Below are positions 1 to 9,376 of a stretch of 64,000 nt of DNA, piece by piece. The position numbers were made by a program, and so were the translations under genes. The notes under the pieces are model-generated. The model saw only the letters and a list, made by a program, of their open reading frames with translations, had not been told where the DNA came from and did no database searches. The DNA is from Thermocatellispora tengchongensis (GTDB taxonomy: Bacteria > Actinomycetota > Actinomycetes > Streptosporangiales > Streptosporangiaceae). Within the stretch, counting starts at the first letter, position 1; each line of letters opens with the position of its first letter. The stretch is taken from positions 380,569 through 444,568 of the forward strand of contig NZ_JACHGN010000007.1 in NCBI RefSeq assembly GCF_014202315.1. The letters are read 5' to 3'.

Positions 1-1488
1 GCGCCGCTCCAGGTACTCGTCCACCCCGCCGGGCAGCAGCGACAGCCTGCCGTCGCCGAGCAGCGCGACCGAGCGATCGGCCACCCGCTCCAGGAAGTAG
101 CGGTCGTGGCTGACCACGATCAGCGTGCCCGGCCAGCCGTCGAGCAGGTCCTCCAGCTCGTTGAGCGTCTCGATGTCCAGGTCGTTGGTCGGCTCGTCGA
201 GCAGCAGCACGTTCGGGTCGTCCATGAGCAGGCGCAGCAGTTGCAGCCGCCGCCTCTCGCCGCCGGACAGGTCGCCGACGACCTTCCACTGCGCCTCGCC
301 GCGGAAGCCGAGGCGCTCCAGAAGCTGCCCGGCCGTCCACTCGCGCTTGCCGACCTTGACGAACTTCCGGACCTCCTCGACCACCTCCAGCACCCGGCGC
401 GTGGGGTCGAGCTCGGCCAGCTCCTGCGACAGGTGCGCCAGGCGGACGGTACGCCCGCGCACGACCCGGCCCGAGTCGGGCTCGACCGTGCCGGCCAGCA
501 GCCGCAGCACCGTGGACTTGCCCGAGCCGTTCACCCCGATCAGCCCGATCCGGTCGCCCGGCCCGAACTGCCAGGTGCACCGGTCGAGCACCAGCGGCCC
601 CGCCCCGGGACCGCCGGCGTGCAGGGTGACGTCCTCCAGGTCGTAGACGGTCTTGCCGAGCCGCGCCGAGGCGAACTTCACCAGCTCCACCTCATCGCGC
701 GGCGGCGGCTCGTCGGCGATCAGCGCCTGCGCGGCCTCGATGCGGAACTTGGGCTTGCTGGTACGCGCCGGCGGCCCGCGCCGCAGCCAGGCGATCTCCT
801 TGCGCATCAGGTTCTGCCTGCGCTCCTCGGCCGCCGCCGCGATGCGCGCCCGCTCGGCCTTGGCCAGCACGTACGCCGCGTAGCCGCCCTCGTAGCGCTC
901 CACCCGGCCGTCCACGACCTCCCAGGTGCGGGTGGACACCGCGTCCAGGAACCACCGGTCGTGCGTCACCACCAGCAGCGCCGACTTGCGCCCCGCGAGG
1001 TGCCGGGCCAGCCAGTCGATGGCCTCGATGTCGAGGTGGTTGGTCGGCTCGTCCAGGATGATCAGGTCGTGCTCGCCGATGAGCAGGCGGGCCAGCGCGG
1101 TGCGCCTGCGCTCGCCGCCCGACAGCGCCCCGGCCTGGGCCGACAGGTCGATGCCGCCGAGCAGGCTGGAAATGATCTCGCGAATGGCCTGGTCGCCGGC
1201 CCACTCGTGCGCGGCCATGCCGCCGAGCACGGCCTCTTCGACCGTGGCCCGGGGGTCGAGGTCGTCGGCCTGCGCCAGCACGCCGACCCGCAGCCCGCGG
1301 TTGTGCGTCACCCGCCCGGCGTCGGGCTTGAGAGTGCCGGCGATCACCGAGATGAGCGTCGTCTTGCCGCCGCCGTTGCGCCCGACGACGCCGATCCGGT
1401 CACCCGCGGCGATCCCGAGCGAGACCTCGCTCAGCAACGGCTTGGGCCCGTAGGCGTGCGACACCGACTCCAGATTGACCAGGTTCAT
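1..1488 (-). CDS. ABC-F family ATP-binding protein (partial, runs off left edge)
   Basis: A tandem-ABC ATPase without membrane segments. ABC-F proteins act on the ribosome (EttA/Uup-like) or confer antibiotic protection. The reading frame starts at ATG 1488 (MNLVNLESVS) and is open to base 1, giving 496 residues; the C-terminal end lies outside. Two nucleotide-binding domains are visible. The first Walker A (GRNGGGKTT) is near residues 37-44 and the second (GVNGSGKST) near 318-326. Each domain has an LSGGERRR signature and an ILDEPTNHLD or LLDEPTNDLD Walker B. The linker between the domains is charged, as is normal for the family. It lies about 30 bases after ispE on the same strand, so it is probably the last gene of the ksgA-NlpC-ispE run. 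The exact ABC-F subtype cannot be told from the visible part. Confidence 0.93.
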   Translation of the reverse strand, partial: MNLVNLESVSHAYGPKPLLSEVSLGIAAGDRIGVVGRNGGGKTTLISVIAGTLKPDAGRVTHNRGLRVGVLAQADDLDPRATVEEAVLGGMAAHEWAGDQAIREIISSLLGGIDLSAQAGALSGGERRRTALARLLIGEHDLIILDEPTNHLDIEAIDWLARHLAGRKSALLVVTHDRWFLDAVSTRTWEVVDGRVERYEGGYAAYVLAKAERARIAAAAEERRQNLMRKEIAWLRRGPPARTSKPKFRIEAAQALIADEPPPRDEVELVKFASARLGKTVYDLEDVTLHAGGPGAGPLVLDRCTWQFGPGDRIGLIGVNGSGKSTVLRLLAGTVEPDSGRVVRGRTVRLAHLSQELAELDPTRRVLEVVEEVRKFVKVGKREWTAGQLLERLGFRGEAQWKVVGDLSGGERRRLQLLRLLMDDPNVLLLDEPTNDLDIETLNELEDLLDGWPGTLIVVSHDRYFLERVADRSVALLGDGRLSLLPGGVDEYLERR

Positions 1489-1519
1489 CGTGTTCCAAGG
1501 GTATCCGCCGCGCGCACCC

Positions 1520-2476
1520 CTACGGTGCGGCCGCGACGACCGCGGCCCCGGGCACGTCGCCGTACGCGGTCAGGGCCGCGCGGCACACCCCCGCGGCCTC
1601 CAGTCCGGCCGCCAGGGCCGCCGCCTCGGCCGCGGAGCCGGTCAGGAACGCGCAGGTGGGCCCGGAGCCGGAGACGATCGCGCCGAGCGCGCCGCGCTCG
1701 CGGCCGGCGGCGAGCACCCCGGCCAGGCCGGGCATCAGCGCGAGCGCGGCGGGCTGCAGGTCGTTGGCCAGCTCCCGCCCCAGGGCGGCGGCGTCGCCGG
1801 CGCGCAGCGCCTCCATCAGCGCCGCGTTGGCCCGGGGCGGCCCGGCCGTGACCCCGGCCTCGGCGCGCAGCCGGTCGCACGTGGCGTACACCTCGGCGGT
1901 GGACAGCCCGCCCTCGGCCAGTGCGAACACCCAGTGGAAGCGCCCGCCGACCTCGGCGGGCGCCAGCCGCTCGCCCCGCCCGGTGCCCACGGCGGTGCCG
2001 CCGAGCAGGGCGAACGGCACGTCGCTGCCGATGTCGCCGCCGATCTCCATCAGCTCCTCGCGGGTGAGCCCGAGCCCCCACAGCTCGTTGCACGCCACCA
2101 GCGCGCCGGCCGCGTCGGCGCTGCCCCCGGCCATGCCCCCCGCGACCGGGATGGCCTTGCGGATCTGCAGATCGGCGCCGTACGCCCGCCCGGCGTGCGC
2201 CGCGAGCGCCCGCGCCGCCCGCACCGCCAGGTTGCCGCCGTCGAGCGGCACCTGGTCGGCGGACAGCCCGGTGACCCGCACGGAGTAGGCCCCGGGCTCC
2301 ACCGGCTCGGCCGCGGTCACGTCGTCGTAGAGCGAGACCGCGTGGAAGACGTTGACCAGGTCGTGGAACCCGTCGGCCCGCGGCGGCCCCACGGCCAGCC
2401 GCACGTTCACCTTCGCGGGCACCCGCACGGTCACCGCACCGCCGGCGGCGACCGGAAGACCGGTCACATCAATCAC
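1520..2476 (-). CDS. ispE: 4-diphosphocytidyl-2-C-methyl-D-erythritol kinase
   Basis: GHMP-family kinase of the MEP isoprenoid pathway; it phosphorylates CDP-ME with ATP in the cytosol. The 318-residue length is normal. The N-terminus has the family motif PAKVNVRLAVGPPRADGFHDL-type block near residue 19. The glycine-rich ATP loop PVAGGMAGGSADAAGA is near residues 110-125, and the C-terminal SGSGPTCAFL motif matches the third GHMP motif. It starts 3 bases after the stop of the NlpC/P60 gene, so the two are probably cotranscribed. ispE beside ksgA is a conserved actinobacterial arrangement. Confidence 0.96.
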   Translation of the reverse strand: MIDVTGLPVAAGGAVTVRVPAKVNVRLAVGPPRADGFHDLVNVFHAVSLYDDVTAAEPVEPGAYSVRVTGLSADQVPLDGGNLAVRAARALAAHAGRAYGADLQIRKAIPVAGGMAGGSADAAGALVACNELWGLGLTREELMEIGGDIGSDVPFALLGGTAVGTGRGERLAPAEVGGRFHWVFALAEGGLSTAEVYATCDRLRAEAGVTAGPPRANAALMEALRAGDAAALGRELANDLQPAALALMPGLAGVLAAGRERGALGAIVSGSGPTCAFLTGSAAEAAALAAGLEAAGVCRAALTAYGDVPGAAVVAAAP

Positions 2477-2479
2477 GGG

Positions 2480-3316
2480 TCACGATCGTAACGAACCCCT
2501 GACAAGCTGTTGCCCGCTCTCGGCGTCCACCACGTCCTCCACGGCGGGACGTCTGGGCTCCAGGCCGGGCCGTACGGCGCCTCGGTAGCGCGAGGAGTAG
2601 TGCTGCGACGCCTCGAAATCGGTCCTCTTGACCACGTCGCCGGTCTGCGGCGCGTGGATCATGACGCCGTCGCCGACGTTCACGCCCACGTGGTCGGGAT
2701 CGCCGGTGGGCTTGCCGAAGAAGACCAGGTCGCCGGGGCGCAGCTTGGCCTTGGGAATCCTGCGGCCCTGCTTGAACTGGGTGCCGGTGTAGTGCCCGAG
2801 CTTCACGCCCGCCTGCGCCCAGGCGTACAGGGTGAGCCCGGAGCAGTCGAACCCGACGGTATTCCGGCCCCGCCCGATGCCGCGCGTGGGCCCCTCGGCG
2901 TCGCCGCCGCCCCAGGAGAACGGCGTGCCGATCATGGCGGTCGCGGCCGACAGCGCGAGCTGCCCCCGCCTGCGCTGCTCCGCCTTCCGCTGCGACCGCA
3001 CGCCGGCGTCGGGGCGCGCGGCCTCGCCCTCCCAGCCGGGGACGCCCGGCAGGAAGGACTCGACGTCGTCGTCGAGCGGCGACGTGCCGTACGGCTGCGG
3101 ATCGAGCAGCGGCGGGTCGAACGGCACCGCGTCAGGCCCCGTCTCGAACGGCGGCGGACCGAACGGCGGCGTGCCGAACGGCGGCGGGTCGGGCGGCGCC
3201 GTCACGTCGTACGGGCCGGTCGTCTCGGGCCACGGGCCCGGCCAGGGCCCGTCGCCGGGCGGAGGCAGGAGCGATGCGAGCAGCGCGATCAGTCCCGCCG
3301 CGAGACCCGGAGGCAT
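2480..3316 (-). CDS. NlpC/P60 family cell-wall peptidase
   Basis: Predicted gamma-D-glutamyl-diamino-acid endopeptidase acting on peptidoglycan stem peptides. The C-terminal half (about residues 120-250) is a complete NlpC/P60 domain with the catalytic Cys in FDCSGL, His in DPDHVGV, and a third polar residue in the HAPQTG strand. The N-terminus has a short hydrophobic stretch (residues 4-18), then about 70 residues rich in Pro with PPF repeats, probably a spacer across the wall. The start is supported by a long GGAGGGAGGAGG-type ribosome site. This gene sits between ksgA and ispE, which are often adjacent; the intact upstream gap of about 160 bases suggests its own promoter. The signal peptide is weak by eye. 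Confidence 0.88.
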   Translation of the reverse strand: MPPGLAAGLIALLASLLPPPGDGPWPGPWPETTGPYDVTAPPDPPPFGTPPFGPPPFETGPDAVPFDPPLLDPQPYGTSPLDDDVESFLPGVPGWEGEAARPDAGVRSQRKAEQRRRGQLALSAATAMIGTPFSWGGGDAEGPTRGIGRGRNTVGFDCSGLTLYAWAQAGVKLGHYTGTQFKQGRRIPKAKLRPGDLVFFGKPTGDPDHVGVNVGDGVMIHAPQTGDVVKRTDFEASQHYSSRYRGAVRPGLEPRRPAVEDVVDAESGQQLVRGSLRS

Positions 3317-3479
3317 CGCCCACCTCCTCCCTCCACCACGCGGGGGGAGGGGGGACGCCTACGAACCGGCCACCGAATATCCGGAGAGATCATCATGCGG
3401 CGGGTGATACCCCATGATCCCGCTGATCATGAGTAAAGCGACATTCGTTAGAACAGCCCGAAAACCACCGCAAACAGCA

Positions 3480-4334
3480 TTAAGCCTTTCGGTTTTCCGC
3501 GATCCGAGCGAACTCCTCGATCGTCAACTGTTCGCCCCGGGCGGCGGGCGAAACCCCCGCCCCGCGCAGCGCCTCCTCCGCGAGCGCGGCGCTCCCGGCC
3601 CAGCCCGCCAGCGCCGCCCGCAGCGTCTTTCTGCGCTGGGCGAACGCCGCGTCGATCACGGCGAAGACCTCCTCGCGGGAGGCCGAGGTGGCGGGCGGCT
3701 CGCGCCGGGTCAGCGACACCAGTCCGGAATCGACGTTGGGCGCGGGCCAGAACACCGTACGGCCGACGGGACCGGCCCGGCGGACCTCGGCGTACCAGGC
3801 GGCCTTCACCGACGGCACGCCGTACACCTTGGAGCCCGGCGTGGCCGCCAGCCGGTCGGCGACCTCGGCCTGCACCATGACCAGCCCGGTGCGCAGCGAG
3901 GGCAGCACCTCCAGCAGCCGCAGCACCACCGGCACCGCAACGTTGTACGGCAGGTTCGCCACCAGCGCCGTCGGTGCCCGCCCCGCCGCGCGCAGCTCCT
4001 CGGGCGGCACCCGCAGCGCGTCGGCGGCCACCACGGTCAGCCGCCCGGCCAGCTCCGGCGCGTGCTCGGCCACCGTCAGCGGGAGCTGCCCGGCCAGCAC
4101 CGGGTCGATCTCCACCGCGATCACGTGCGCCGCCTCGGGCAGCAGCGCCAGCGTGAGCGAGCCGAGACCGGGCCCCACCTCGATCACGACGTCGTCGGGC
4201 GCGAGCGAGGCCGCCCGGACGATGCGGCGCACGGTGCCACCGTCGATCACGAAGTTCTGGCCCAGCCGCTTCGTCGGTCGAAGATCCAACTTGTGGGCCA
4301 AAATACGTATTTCCGCGGGCCCCAGCAGGCTCAC
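3480..4334 (-). CDS. ksgA: 16S rRNA (adenine(1518)-N(6)/adenine(1519)-N(6))-dimethyltransferase
   Basis: RsmA/KsgA dimethylates the two adjacent adenines of the 16S 3' hairpin late in 30S assembly. The GTG start at 4334 ([10 protein letters not shown]) gives 284 residues, the normal size; the frame stays open upstream but shows no domain there. Motifs: LGQNFVID near residue 22, the SAM-binding motif [11 protein letters not shown], the catalytic NLPY motif, and [10 protein letters not shown]. The gene is divergent from the Ser/Thr kinase. In many actinobacteria an rpf gene lies directly upstream; here about 5 kb of other genes separates the two. Confidence 0.95.
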   Translation of the reverse strand: MSLLGPAEIRILAHKLDLRPTKRLGQNFVIDGGTVRRIVRAASLAPDDVVIEVGPGLGSLTLALLPEAAHVIAVEIDPVLAGQLPLTVAEHAPELAGRLTVVAADALRVPPEELRAAGRAPTALVANLPYNVAVPVVLRLLEVLPSLRTGLVMVQAEVADRLAATPGSKVYGVPSVKAAWYAEVRRAGPVGRTVFWPAPNVDSGLVSLTRREPPATSASREEVFAVIDAAFAQRRKTLRAALAGWAGSAALAEEALRGAGVSPAARGEQLTIEEFARIAENRKA

Positions 4335-4505
4335 AATAGTTCCCCCTAAGTCATCCAACCGAGTGTCTCGCACCGAACACCATGTGATGGAGCCCAGGTC
4401 TCGACGGGCACCGGGACCTGCACGAGAGGATCCAGTGTGGATAACGTTGCCATACGGGGGAGCGGCGGCATCGATGGGAACTCCCCACCTGGAGCGAGCG
4501 CGATC

Positions 4506-6428
4506 ATGAGCACGGAACACCCTGGTGCGGAGCGCCTGCGGCCCACCGACCCCGACACGATCGGGCCGTACCGGCTGCTGGGGCGGCTCGGCGAGGGCGG
4601 CATGGGCACGGTGTACCTGGCGCTCGCCCCGACCGGGCGGGCCGTGGCGGTCAAGGTGGTCAAGCCCGAGTTCGCCGTCGTGGACGGCTTCACCGCGCGC
4701 TTCCACGCCGAGGTGGACAACGCCCGCCGGGTCGCCTCCTTCTGCACGGCCCAGGTGCTCGACAACGGCAACGACGATTCCGGCCTGCCGTACATGGTGA
4801 CGGAGTACATCGCGGGCACGCCGCTGTCGCGGCAGATCAGCCAGTACGGCGCCCTGGAGCCGGGCCCGCTGCACGGCGTGGCCCTCGGCGTCGCCGCGGC
4901 GCTGGCCGCGATCCACGTCGCCGGGCTGGTCCACCGCGACCTGAAGCCGGCCAACGTGATCCTGTCCATGTCCGGCCCGCGCGTGATCGACTTCGGCATC
5001 TCCCGGGCCCTGGACCGCACCCAGGGCTTCACCATGTCCGGCGAGCTGATCGGCAGCCCCGGCTGGTGGGCCCCGGAGCAGGTCCGCGGCCTGGAGATCA
5101 CCCCCGCGGCCGACGTGTTCGCCTGGGGCTGCCTGGTCGCCTACGCGGGCAACGGCCGCCACCCCTTCGGCCGCGGCGACGCGATCACCATGGCCTCCCG
5201 GGTCCTCCACAGCGCCCCCGACCTGGGCGCCCTGCCCGCCCCGCTGAACGAGCTGGCCCGCGCGGCGACCGCGATGGACCCCTACCAGCGCCCGACCGCC
5301 CAGGACCTGCTGCTGGCCCTCGTGGGCGGCGGCATCCCCACCCCCACCCGCCCGGCCGATCCGGCTCCGGAGAACCCGCCGACCCTCATCGCCACCGACC
5401 TGCTGGCCGAGTCCTGGCAGCCGCCCGCCAACGTGGCCCCCGACGCCACCCAGACCCTGAGCGCCCTCGGCGTCCCCGAGACCACCGCGGCGCCCCCCGA
5501 GACCGCCACGCCCGCCCCCACGCCCGCTCCCGCACCCGTCTCCGAGCGCGACGAGAGCGAGATCACCCAGCCCGGCCTGCGCGCCCCCACCGGCCCCTCC
5601 GTCCTCCCCCCGCGGCCCGACGACACCGGCCCCGGCAACGGGACGGCCCCGCCCAGCACGCAGGAGGACGTCCAGGGCCGCCTGGTGGAGCAGGCCCTGG
5701 CGGCGAGCGCCCGGCCCGCGGAGACCACCCCCGCCCCCGGCACAACGGACGGACGGCAGCCGGCGCCCCCGTCAACGGTGCCGCCATCCACAGTGCCCCC
5801 GTCCACCGTGCCCCCGTCCACAGTGCCGCCATCCACCGTGCCCCCGTCCACGCCGCAGGCTCCCGTGACGCCGGTGGCGGCGCCCGCCCCGCCCCCCGGG
5901 AAGGGCGGCGCCGGCCGCCGCTGGCTCATCGCGGCGCTCGCGGTCGTCGCGGCCCTGGTGGTCACGGCCGTGGTCCTGGTCAGCATCAACTCCGGCACCG
6001 GCGGCAGGGTGACGCCCACCTCGGGCGGACAGGGCGACGGCGACGCGGTCACCGACATCGGCCGCCGGATTCCCACCGGCTCCTACATCGAGGACCCGCA
6101 ACTGATCGTCTCCGCCGCGCCCGCGTGCGGCCTGGGCGAGTACCAGGGCGCCACGCCGTCCCGGGGGCAGTTCTGCACGGTCAGGTGGACCATGCTGAAC
6201 CCGGGCGGCGAGCTGGTGGCCCTGTCGCGCACGCCGCTGTCCGCCGTGGACGACCGCGGCGCGCGGCAGGCCGCGCACACCTCCTCCACGCCGCTGCCGG
6301 CCGCGCTCGCGCCCGGCGCCAAGGTGGACGGCGTGCTGGTGTTCGACCTGCCGCCGGGCCGCAAACCGGCCCGGCTGGTGGGCAAGGTGATCGAGGGCGG
6401 CCCGGACATCGAGGTGCGGCTGTCATGA
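4506..6428 (+). CDS. Membrane-anchored Hanks-type serine/threonine protein kinase
   Basis: Eukaryotic-like kinase. From ATG 4506 the catalytic domain covers about residues 20-285: glycine loop GEGGMG, ATP-binding Lys50 in [15 protein letters not shown] with Asp145, DFG at 162-164, and APEQ. A Pro/Thr-rich linker follows, with six VPPST units near residue 420-450, then one transmembrane helix (about 473-495). The roughly 145-residue outer domain has two Cys (ACGLGEY and QFCTV) and no PASTA repeats. A GTG at 4437 has a better ribosome site (GAGAGGA), but the 23 extra codons are not GC3-biased, so I prefer 4506. The stop overlaps the start of the FG-GAP gene (ATGA), implying coupled expression and a possible kinase/sensor pair. 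Confidence 0.9.
   Translation: MSTEHPGAERLRPTDPDTIGPYRLLGRLGEGGMGTVYLALAPTGRAVAVKVVKPEFAVVDGFTARFHAEVDNARRVASFCTAQVLDNGNDDSGLPYMVTEYIAGTPLSRQISQYGALEPGPLHGVALGVAAALAAIHVAGLVHRDLKPANVILSMSGPRVIDFGISRALDRTQGFTMSGELIGSPGWWAPEQVRGLEITPAADVFAWGCLVAYAGNGRHPFGRGDAITMASRVLHSAPDLGALPAPLNELARAATAMDPYQRPTAQDLLLALVGGGIPTPTRPADPAPENPPTLIATDLLAESWQPPANVAPDATQTLSALGVPETTAAPPETATPAPTPAPAPVSERDESEITQPGLRAPTGPSVLPPRPDDTGPGNGTAPPSTQEDVQGRLVEQALAASARPAETTPAPGTTDGRQPAPPSTVPPSTVPPSTVPPSTVPPSTVPPSTPQAPVTPVAAPAPPPGKGGAGRRWLIAALAVVAALVVTAVVLVSINSGTGGRVTPTSGGQGDGDAVTDIGRRIPTGSYIEDPQLIVSAAPACGLGEYQGATPSRGQFCTVRWTMLNPGGELVALSRTPLSAVDDRGARQAAHTSSTPLPAALAPGAKVDGVLVFDLPPGRKPARLVGKVIEGGPDIEVRLS
5766..5852 (+). repeat. 15-bp tandem repeat coding VPPST units in the kinase
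   Basis: Six near-identical 15-bp units encode PPSTV repeats in the juxtamembrane linker of the kinase. The units differ mainly at third positions and keep the reading frame, so copy number could vary without breaking the protein. The Ser/Thr/Pro content suits an extended, possibly phosphorylated or glycosylated, linker. Confidence 0.9.
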
Positions 6429-7873
6429 TCGTGCGCATGACCCCGATGCGGGCGGTCCTGGCCGCCGCCCTCCTGCTCCTGCCGACGGCCGCGTACCAGG
6501 CGTACCAGGTGTATCGGGCGGACCACGCGGGCCGGGCGGAGGCGGCCGCGGCCTGTGCCGCGACCCCCCTCCGCACCGACTTCGACGGCGACGGGGCGGA
6601 CGACTTCGTCACCGGCGACCCCTTCGCCGACGTGGACGGCCTGCCGGGCGCGGGCGCGGTGCACCTGGTCAGCGGACGCGCCCTGACCCCCGTCGGCGCC
6701 CCCGACCCGGCCGCGGGCGACGCGTTCGGCTGGTCGGTCGCGCTGGCCCAGCTCGACGGCGACGGCTGCGCCGACCTGCTGGTGGGCGCGCCGTACGCGG
6801 ACGTGGACGGCCGTACCGACGCGGGCGCGGTCTACGTCCTGTACGGCGGCGCGGAGCGCAACGTCCGCATCGTCGCCCCTGAGCCGCAGCAGGACGCCCA
6901 CTTCGGCTGGTCCCTGGCGGCGAGCCCCGACGACGGCGGCGTGGTGGCGATCGGCGCCCCGTACGAGGAGGACGACCAGGTCAGGGACGCCGGCGCGGTC
7001 TACCTGTTCCGCGGGAACGACACCAGCACGCTGACCCGCATCAGCCAGGAGAGCGAGGGCGTCACTGGCAACAGCGAGACCGGCGACATGTTCGGCTGGT
7101 CCCTGGCCCTGGGCAGGCTGGCGGGCGCCGCCGACGGCGTGGACCTCGCGGTCGGCAGCCCGTACGAGAACAACGACGGCACCGGCCGCCAGAACGTCGA
7201 GGGCATGCTCGACACCGGCGGCCTGAACGTCGTCCACGACCCGACGCGGGCCGAGGGCGGCAGGTACACCGGCGGCAAGTGGGAGCTGAAGGACCTGGTG
7301 GACACGTCGGTCGCGGGCGAGGCCCCCGGCGACCGCTTCGGCTACGCCCTGGCGTACGCGGCCGGCAGCCTGGCCGTGAGCGCCCCGCTGGCCGACGTAC
7401 GCGGCGTCAAGGACGCCGGGCTGGTCCACGTGCTGCGCAGCGACGGCTTCCGCGCCCTCGCCAAGGGCACCACCCTCTACCAGGACGCCGAGGGTGTGGA
7501 GGGCGACGCCGCCGCGACCGACGCCTTCGGCTTCTCCCTGGCCATGGGCGCCGGCGAGACGCCGGACGACGTGCGCCTGGCGGTGGGCATCCCGTTCGAC
7601 GCCCCCGAGCAGAAGGGCGCCGTCCAGTTGATCCCCCTGGCGAACCCCGGCGAGGACCGGCTGCTGACCTCCGCCTCCGCCACCCCGAACGAGCACTTCG
7701 GCTGGTCGGTGGCCTTCAGCGGCAACCGCCTGCTGGCCGGCATCCCCGACGCCCCCAAGGGCGGCGCCGTGGGGGTCCTGGGGCGGGTGGAGGGCGCCTT
7801 CACCCTGCTGACCCCGACGCCGGCCGGCGCGGGCGGCACCACGACCGACACGGGCGTCAGCCTCAGCGGGTGA
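6425..7873 (+). CDS. Secreted or membrane-anchored FG-GAP repeat (integrin alpha-like) protein
   Basis: Predicted extracellular beta-propeller. The ATG at 6425 overlaps the kinase stop by 4 bases and begins [20 protein letters not shown], a signal peptide or anchor. About seven FG-GAP blades follow, several with calcium-binding DxDGDGxxD loops (FDGDGADD, LDGDGCADLL) and recurrent FGWS, VGAPY and DAGAVY motifs. It has 482 residues. No enzymatic domain is seen, so a binding or scaffold role is likely. Coupling to the kinase suggests the propeller may present a ligand signal or be a kinase partner; that is inference. Its 3' end overlaps the convergent TetR gene by 11 bases. Confidence 0.88.
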   Translation: MIVRMTPMRAVLAAALLLLPTAAYQAYQVYRADHAGRAEAAAACAATPLRTDFDGDGADDFVTGDPFADVDGLPGAGAVHLVSGRALTPVGAPDPAAGDAFGWSVALAQLDGDGCADLLVGAPYADVDGRTDAGAVYVLYGGAERNVRIVAPEPQQDAHFGWSLAASPDDGGVVAIGAPYEEDDQVRDAGAVYLFRGNDTSTLTRISQESEGVTGNSETGDMFGWSLALGRLAGAADGVDLAVGSPYENNDGTGRQNVEGMLDTGGLNVVHDPTRAEGGRYTGGKWELKDLVDTSVAGEAPGDRFGYALAYAAGSLAVSAPLADVRGVKDAGLVHVLRSDGFRALAKGTTLYQDAEGVEGDAAATDAFGFSLAMGAGETPDDVRLAVGIPFDAPEQKGAVQLIPLANPGEDRLLTSASATPNEHFGWSVAFSGNRLLAGIPDAPKGGAVGVLGRVEGAFTLLTPTPAGAGGTTTDTGVSLSG

Positions 7874-8465
7874 CCGGGCCGATCACCGACGCCACCACCC
7901 TGCGCACGGCCGCGTCGTCCGGCTGGGTGCTTTCCCGGCCGGCGAACAGCAGGTGCCCGGACCCGACCAGCATGAGCGCCAGGGTCTCGACGTCGGCGTC
8001 GGCCGCGACGCGGCCGAGATCCCGTTCGGCGGCGAGGTAGCCGGCGATCATGTCGGTGGCCTCCGCCAGGACCGGGACGCCGACCGGCCTGGTCTGACGC
8101 AGCCGCGCGCGCAGGCCGTCGCGGAAGGTGATGAGGCTGACGATCGCCAGGGCGACCGACCCGAACACCTCCGTCAGCGCCTGGGTGAGGTTGCCGGCGA
8201 CGGTGCCCGTTCCGGCCGACTCGCGCAGCGCGGTGGCCTGGGCCTCCATCCGGGCGATGCCGTCGAGCACCAGTTCGGCGAGGAAGGCGTCGAAGTCGTC
8301 GAAGTACCGGTGCAGGACGCCCTTGGCGACGCCCGCCTCGGTGGTGACCGCCCGGCTGGTCAGCGCGTCGGGCCCGTCACGGAGCAGGACACGTTCGGCG
8401 GCCTGGAACAGGTGCTCGCGCGGGTCGCGCAGGTGTACGCCTGTGGGCACCGTGCGTCCCTCCAT
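7863..8465 (-). CDS. TetR family transcriptional regulator
   Basis: 200-residue TetR-type repressor. The N-terminal DNA-binding domain (about residues 16-62) has the usual helix-turn-helix ending in VAKGVLHRYFDDFDAFLAEL. The C-terminal helical domain is generic and its ligand cannot be predicted. It is divergent from the methyltransferase at 8521, and the short space between them holds two matching 18-bp palindromes, which are the likely operator for self-regulation and control of the neighbour. Confidence 0.92.
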   Translation of the reverse strand: MEGRTVPTGVHLRDPREHLFQAAERVLLRDGPDALTSRAVTTEAGVAKGVLHRYFDDFDAFLAELVLDGIARMEAQATALRESAGTGTVAGNLTQALTEVFGSVALAIVSLITFRDGLRARLRQTRPVGVPVLAEATDMIAGYLAAERDLGRVAADADVETLALMLVGSGHLLFAGRESTQPDDAAVRRVVASVIGPVTR

Positions 8466-8491
8466 TCCTCGCTCGGCGAAACCGGGTTACC

Positions 8492-8529
8492 AGTGGGCGC
8501 TTGCCCACTAAAGTGGGCACATGCCCACT
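8492..8529. promoter_or_regulatory. Double palindromic operator for the TetR regulator
   Basis: Two perfect-arm palindromes, AGTGGGCGCTTGCCCACT (8492-8509) and AGTGGGCACATGCCCACT (8512-8529), share AGTGGGC/GCCCACT arms around 4-base centres. Their centres are 20 bp apart, about two helical turns, as for two TetR dimers on one DNA face. The second palindrome covers the ATG at 8521. There is no ribosome site ahead of that ATG, so the mRNA may be leaderless and the operator may sit directly on the transcription start. Confidence 0.85.
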
Positions 8530-9363
8530 ATACCGTCGGATCGATCAGTTCCTCCTCCGAGCGAGCCGCACAAGGCCAGGCAGATCGCCGAGTCCTTCGG
8601 TGTGGACGCCGAACGCTACGACCGGGCCCGGCCCCCCTACCCCGACGCCATGGTGGCGCGGATCATCGCCGCCAGCCCCGGCCCCGACGTCCTCGACGTC
8701 GGCTGCGGCACCGGCATCGAGGCCCGGCAGTTCCAGGCGGCCGGGTGCACGGTGCTCGGCGTCGAGCCCGACGCCCGGATGGCCGACTTCGCGCGGCGCA
8801 CCGGGGTCGAGGTCGAGGTGGCGACGTTCGAGTCCTGGGAGCCCGCGGGCCGGGTGTTCGACGCGGTCATCGCGGGCACGGCCTGGCACTGGGTCGATCC
8901 GGTCGCCGGCGCGGCCAAGGCGGCGCGGGTGCTGCGCCCGGGTGGCCGGCTGGCGGCGTTCTGGCACGTGCCCGAGCCCCCGTACGCCGTGTCCGACGCC
9001 CTCGCCACGGCCTTCCGGCGGGTGATGCCCGACTCGCCGTTCACGTTCGCCGTCCAGGCGGTGGGCGATGACCGCACGCCTGCCGCGGACCTGTACCAGC
9101 CGCTGCTCACCAAGGCCGTCGACGGAATCCGGGAGGCGGGCGGCTTCGGCGAGCCGGAGCAGTGGCGGTTCGACTGGCAGCGGTCCTACACCCGTGACGA
9201 GTGGCTGGACCAGTTGCCCACCACCGGCGCGCTCACCCGGCTCCCGCAGGACAAGCTGGAGGAGGTGCTGAGCGGCGTGGGCGCGGCCATCGACGCGCTC
9301 GGGGGCGACATCACGGTGGAGTACGCGACCATGGTGGTCACCGCGGCCCGGCCCGGCCCCTGA
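8521..9363 (+). CDS. Class I SAM-dependent methyltransferase
   Basis: 280-residue small-molecule-type methyltransferase. SAM motif I is VLDVGCGTGIEARQF (about residue 58-72), followed by the acidic ribose-binding VLGVEPDARM and the WHWVDP block seen in UbiE/BioC-like enzymes. The substrate is unknown. The ATG start lies inside the second TetR palindrome with no visible Shine-Dalgarno, so leaderless translation is likely. Expression is probably derepressed when the divergent TetR releases its ligand-controlled operator. Confidence 0.88.
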   Translation: MPTIPSDRSVPPPSEPHKARQIAESFGVDAERYDRARPPYPDAMVARIIAASPGPDVLDVGCGTGIEARQFQAAGCTVLGVEPDARMADFARRTGVEVEVATFESWEPAGRVFDAVIAGTAWHWVDPVAGAAKAARVLRPGGRLAAFWHVPEPPYAVSDALATAFRRVMPDSPFTFAVQAVGDDRTPAADLYQPLLTKAVDGIREAGGFGEPEQWRFDWQRSYTRDEWLDQLPTTGALTRLPQDKLEEVLSGVGAAIDALGGDITVEYATMVVTAARPGP

Positions 9364-9376
9364 CCCGTGACGGCGA

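Noticed and set aside
106-1851. Long plus-strand ORF opposite the ABC-F gene
   Set aside because: It is the antisense of an obvious ABC-F protein and has no recognisable domain; a by-product of high GC content.
3317-3479. ydaO-type c-di-AMP riboswitch ahead of the NlpC/P60 gene
   Set aside because: Cell-wall hydrolase genes of actinomycetes often carry one, but I could not find its conserved core in this 160-base leader.
3480-5210. A 576-residue fusion protein ending in KsgA
   Set aside because: The first 290 codons are antisense to the kinase and lack homology; the KsgA domain starts at GTG 4334 with normal length.
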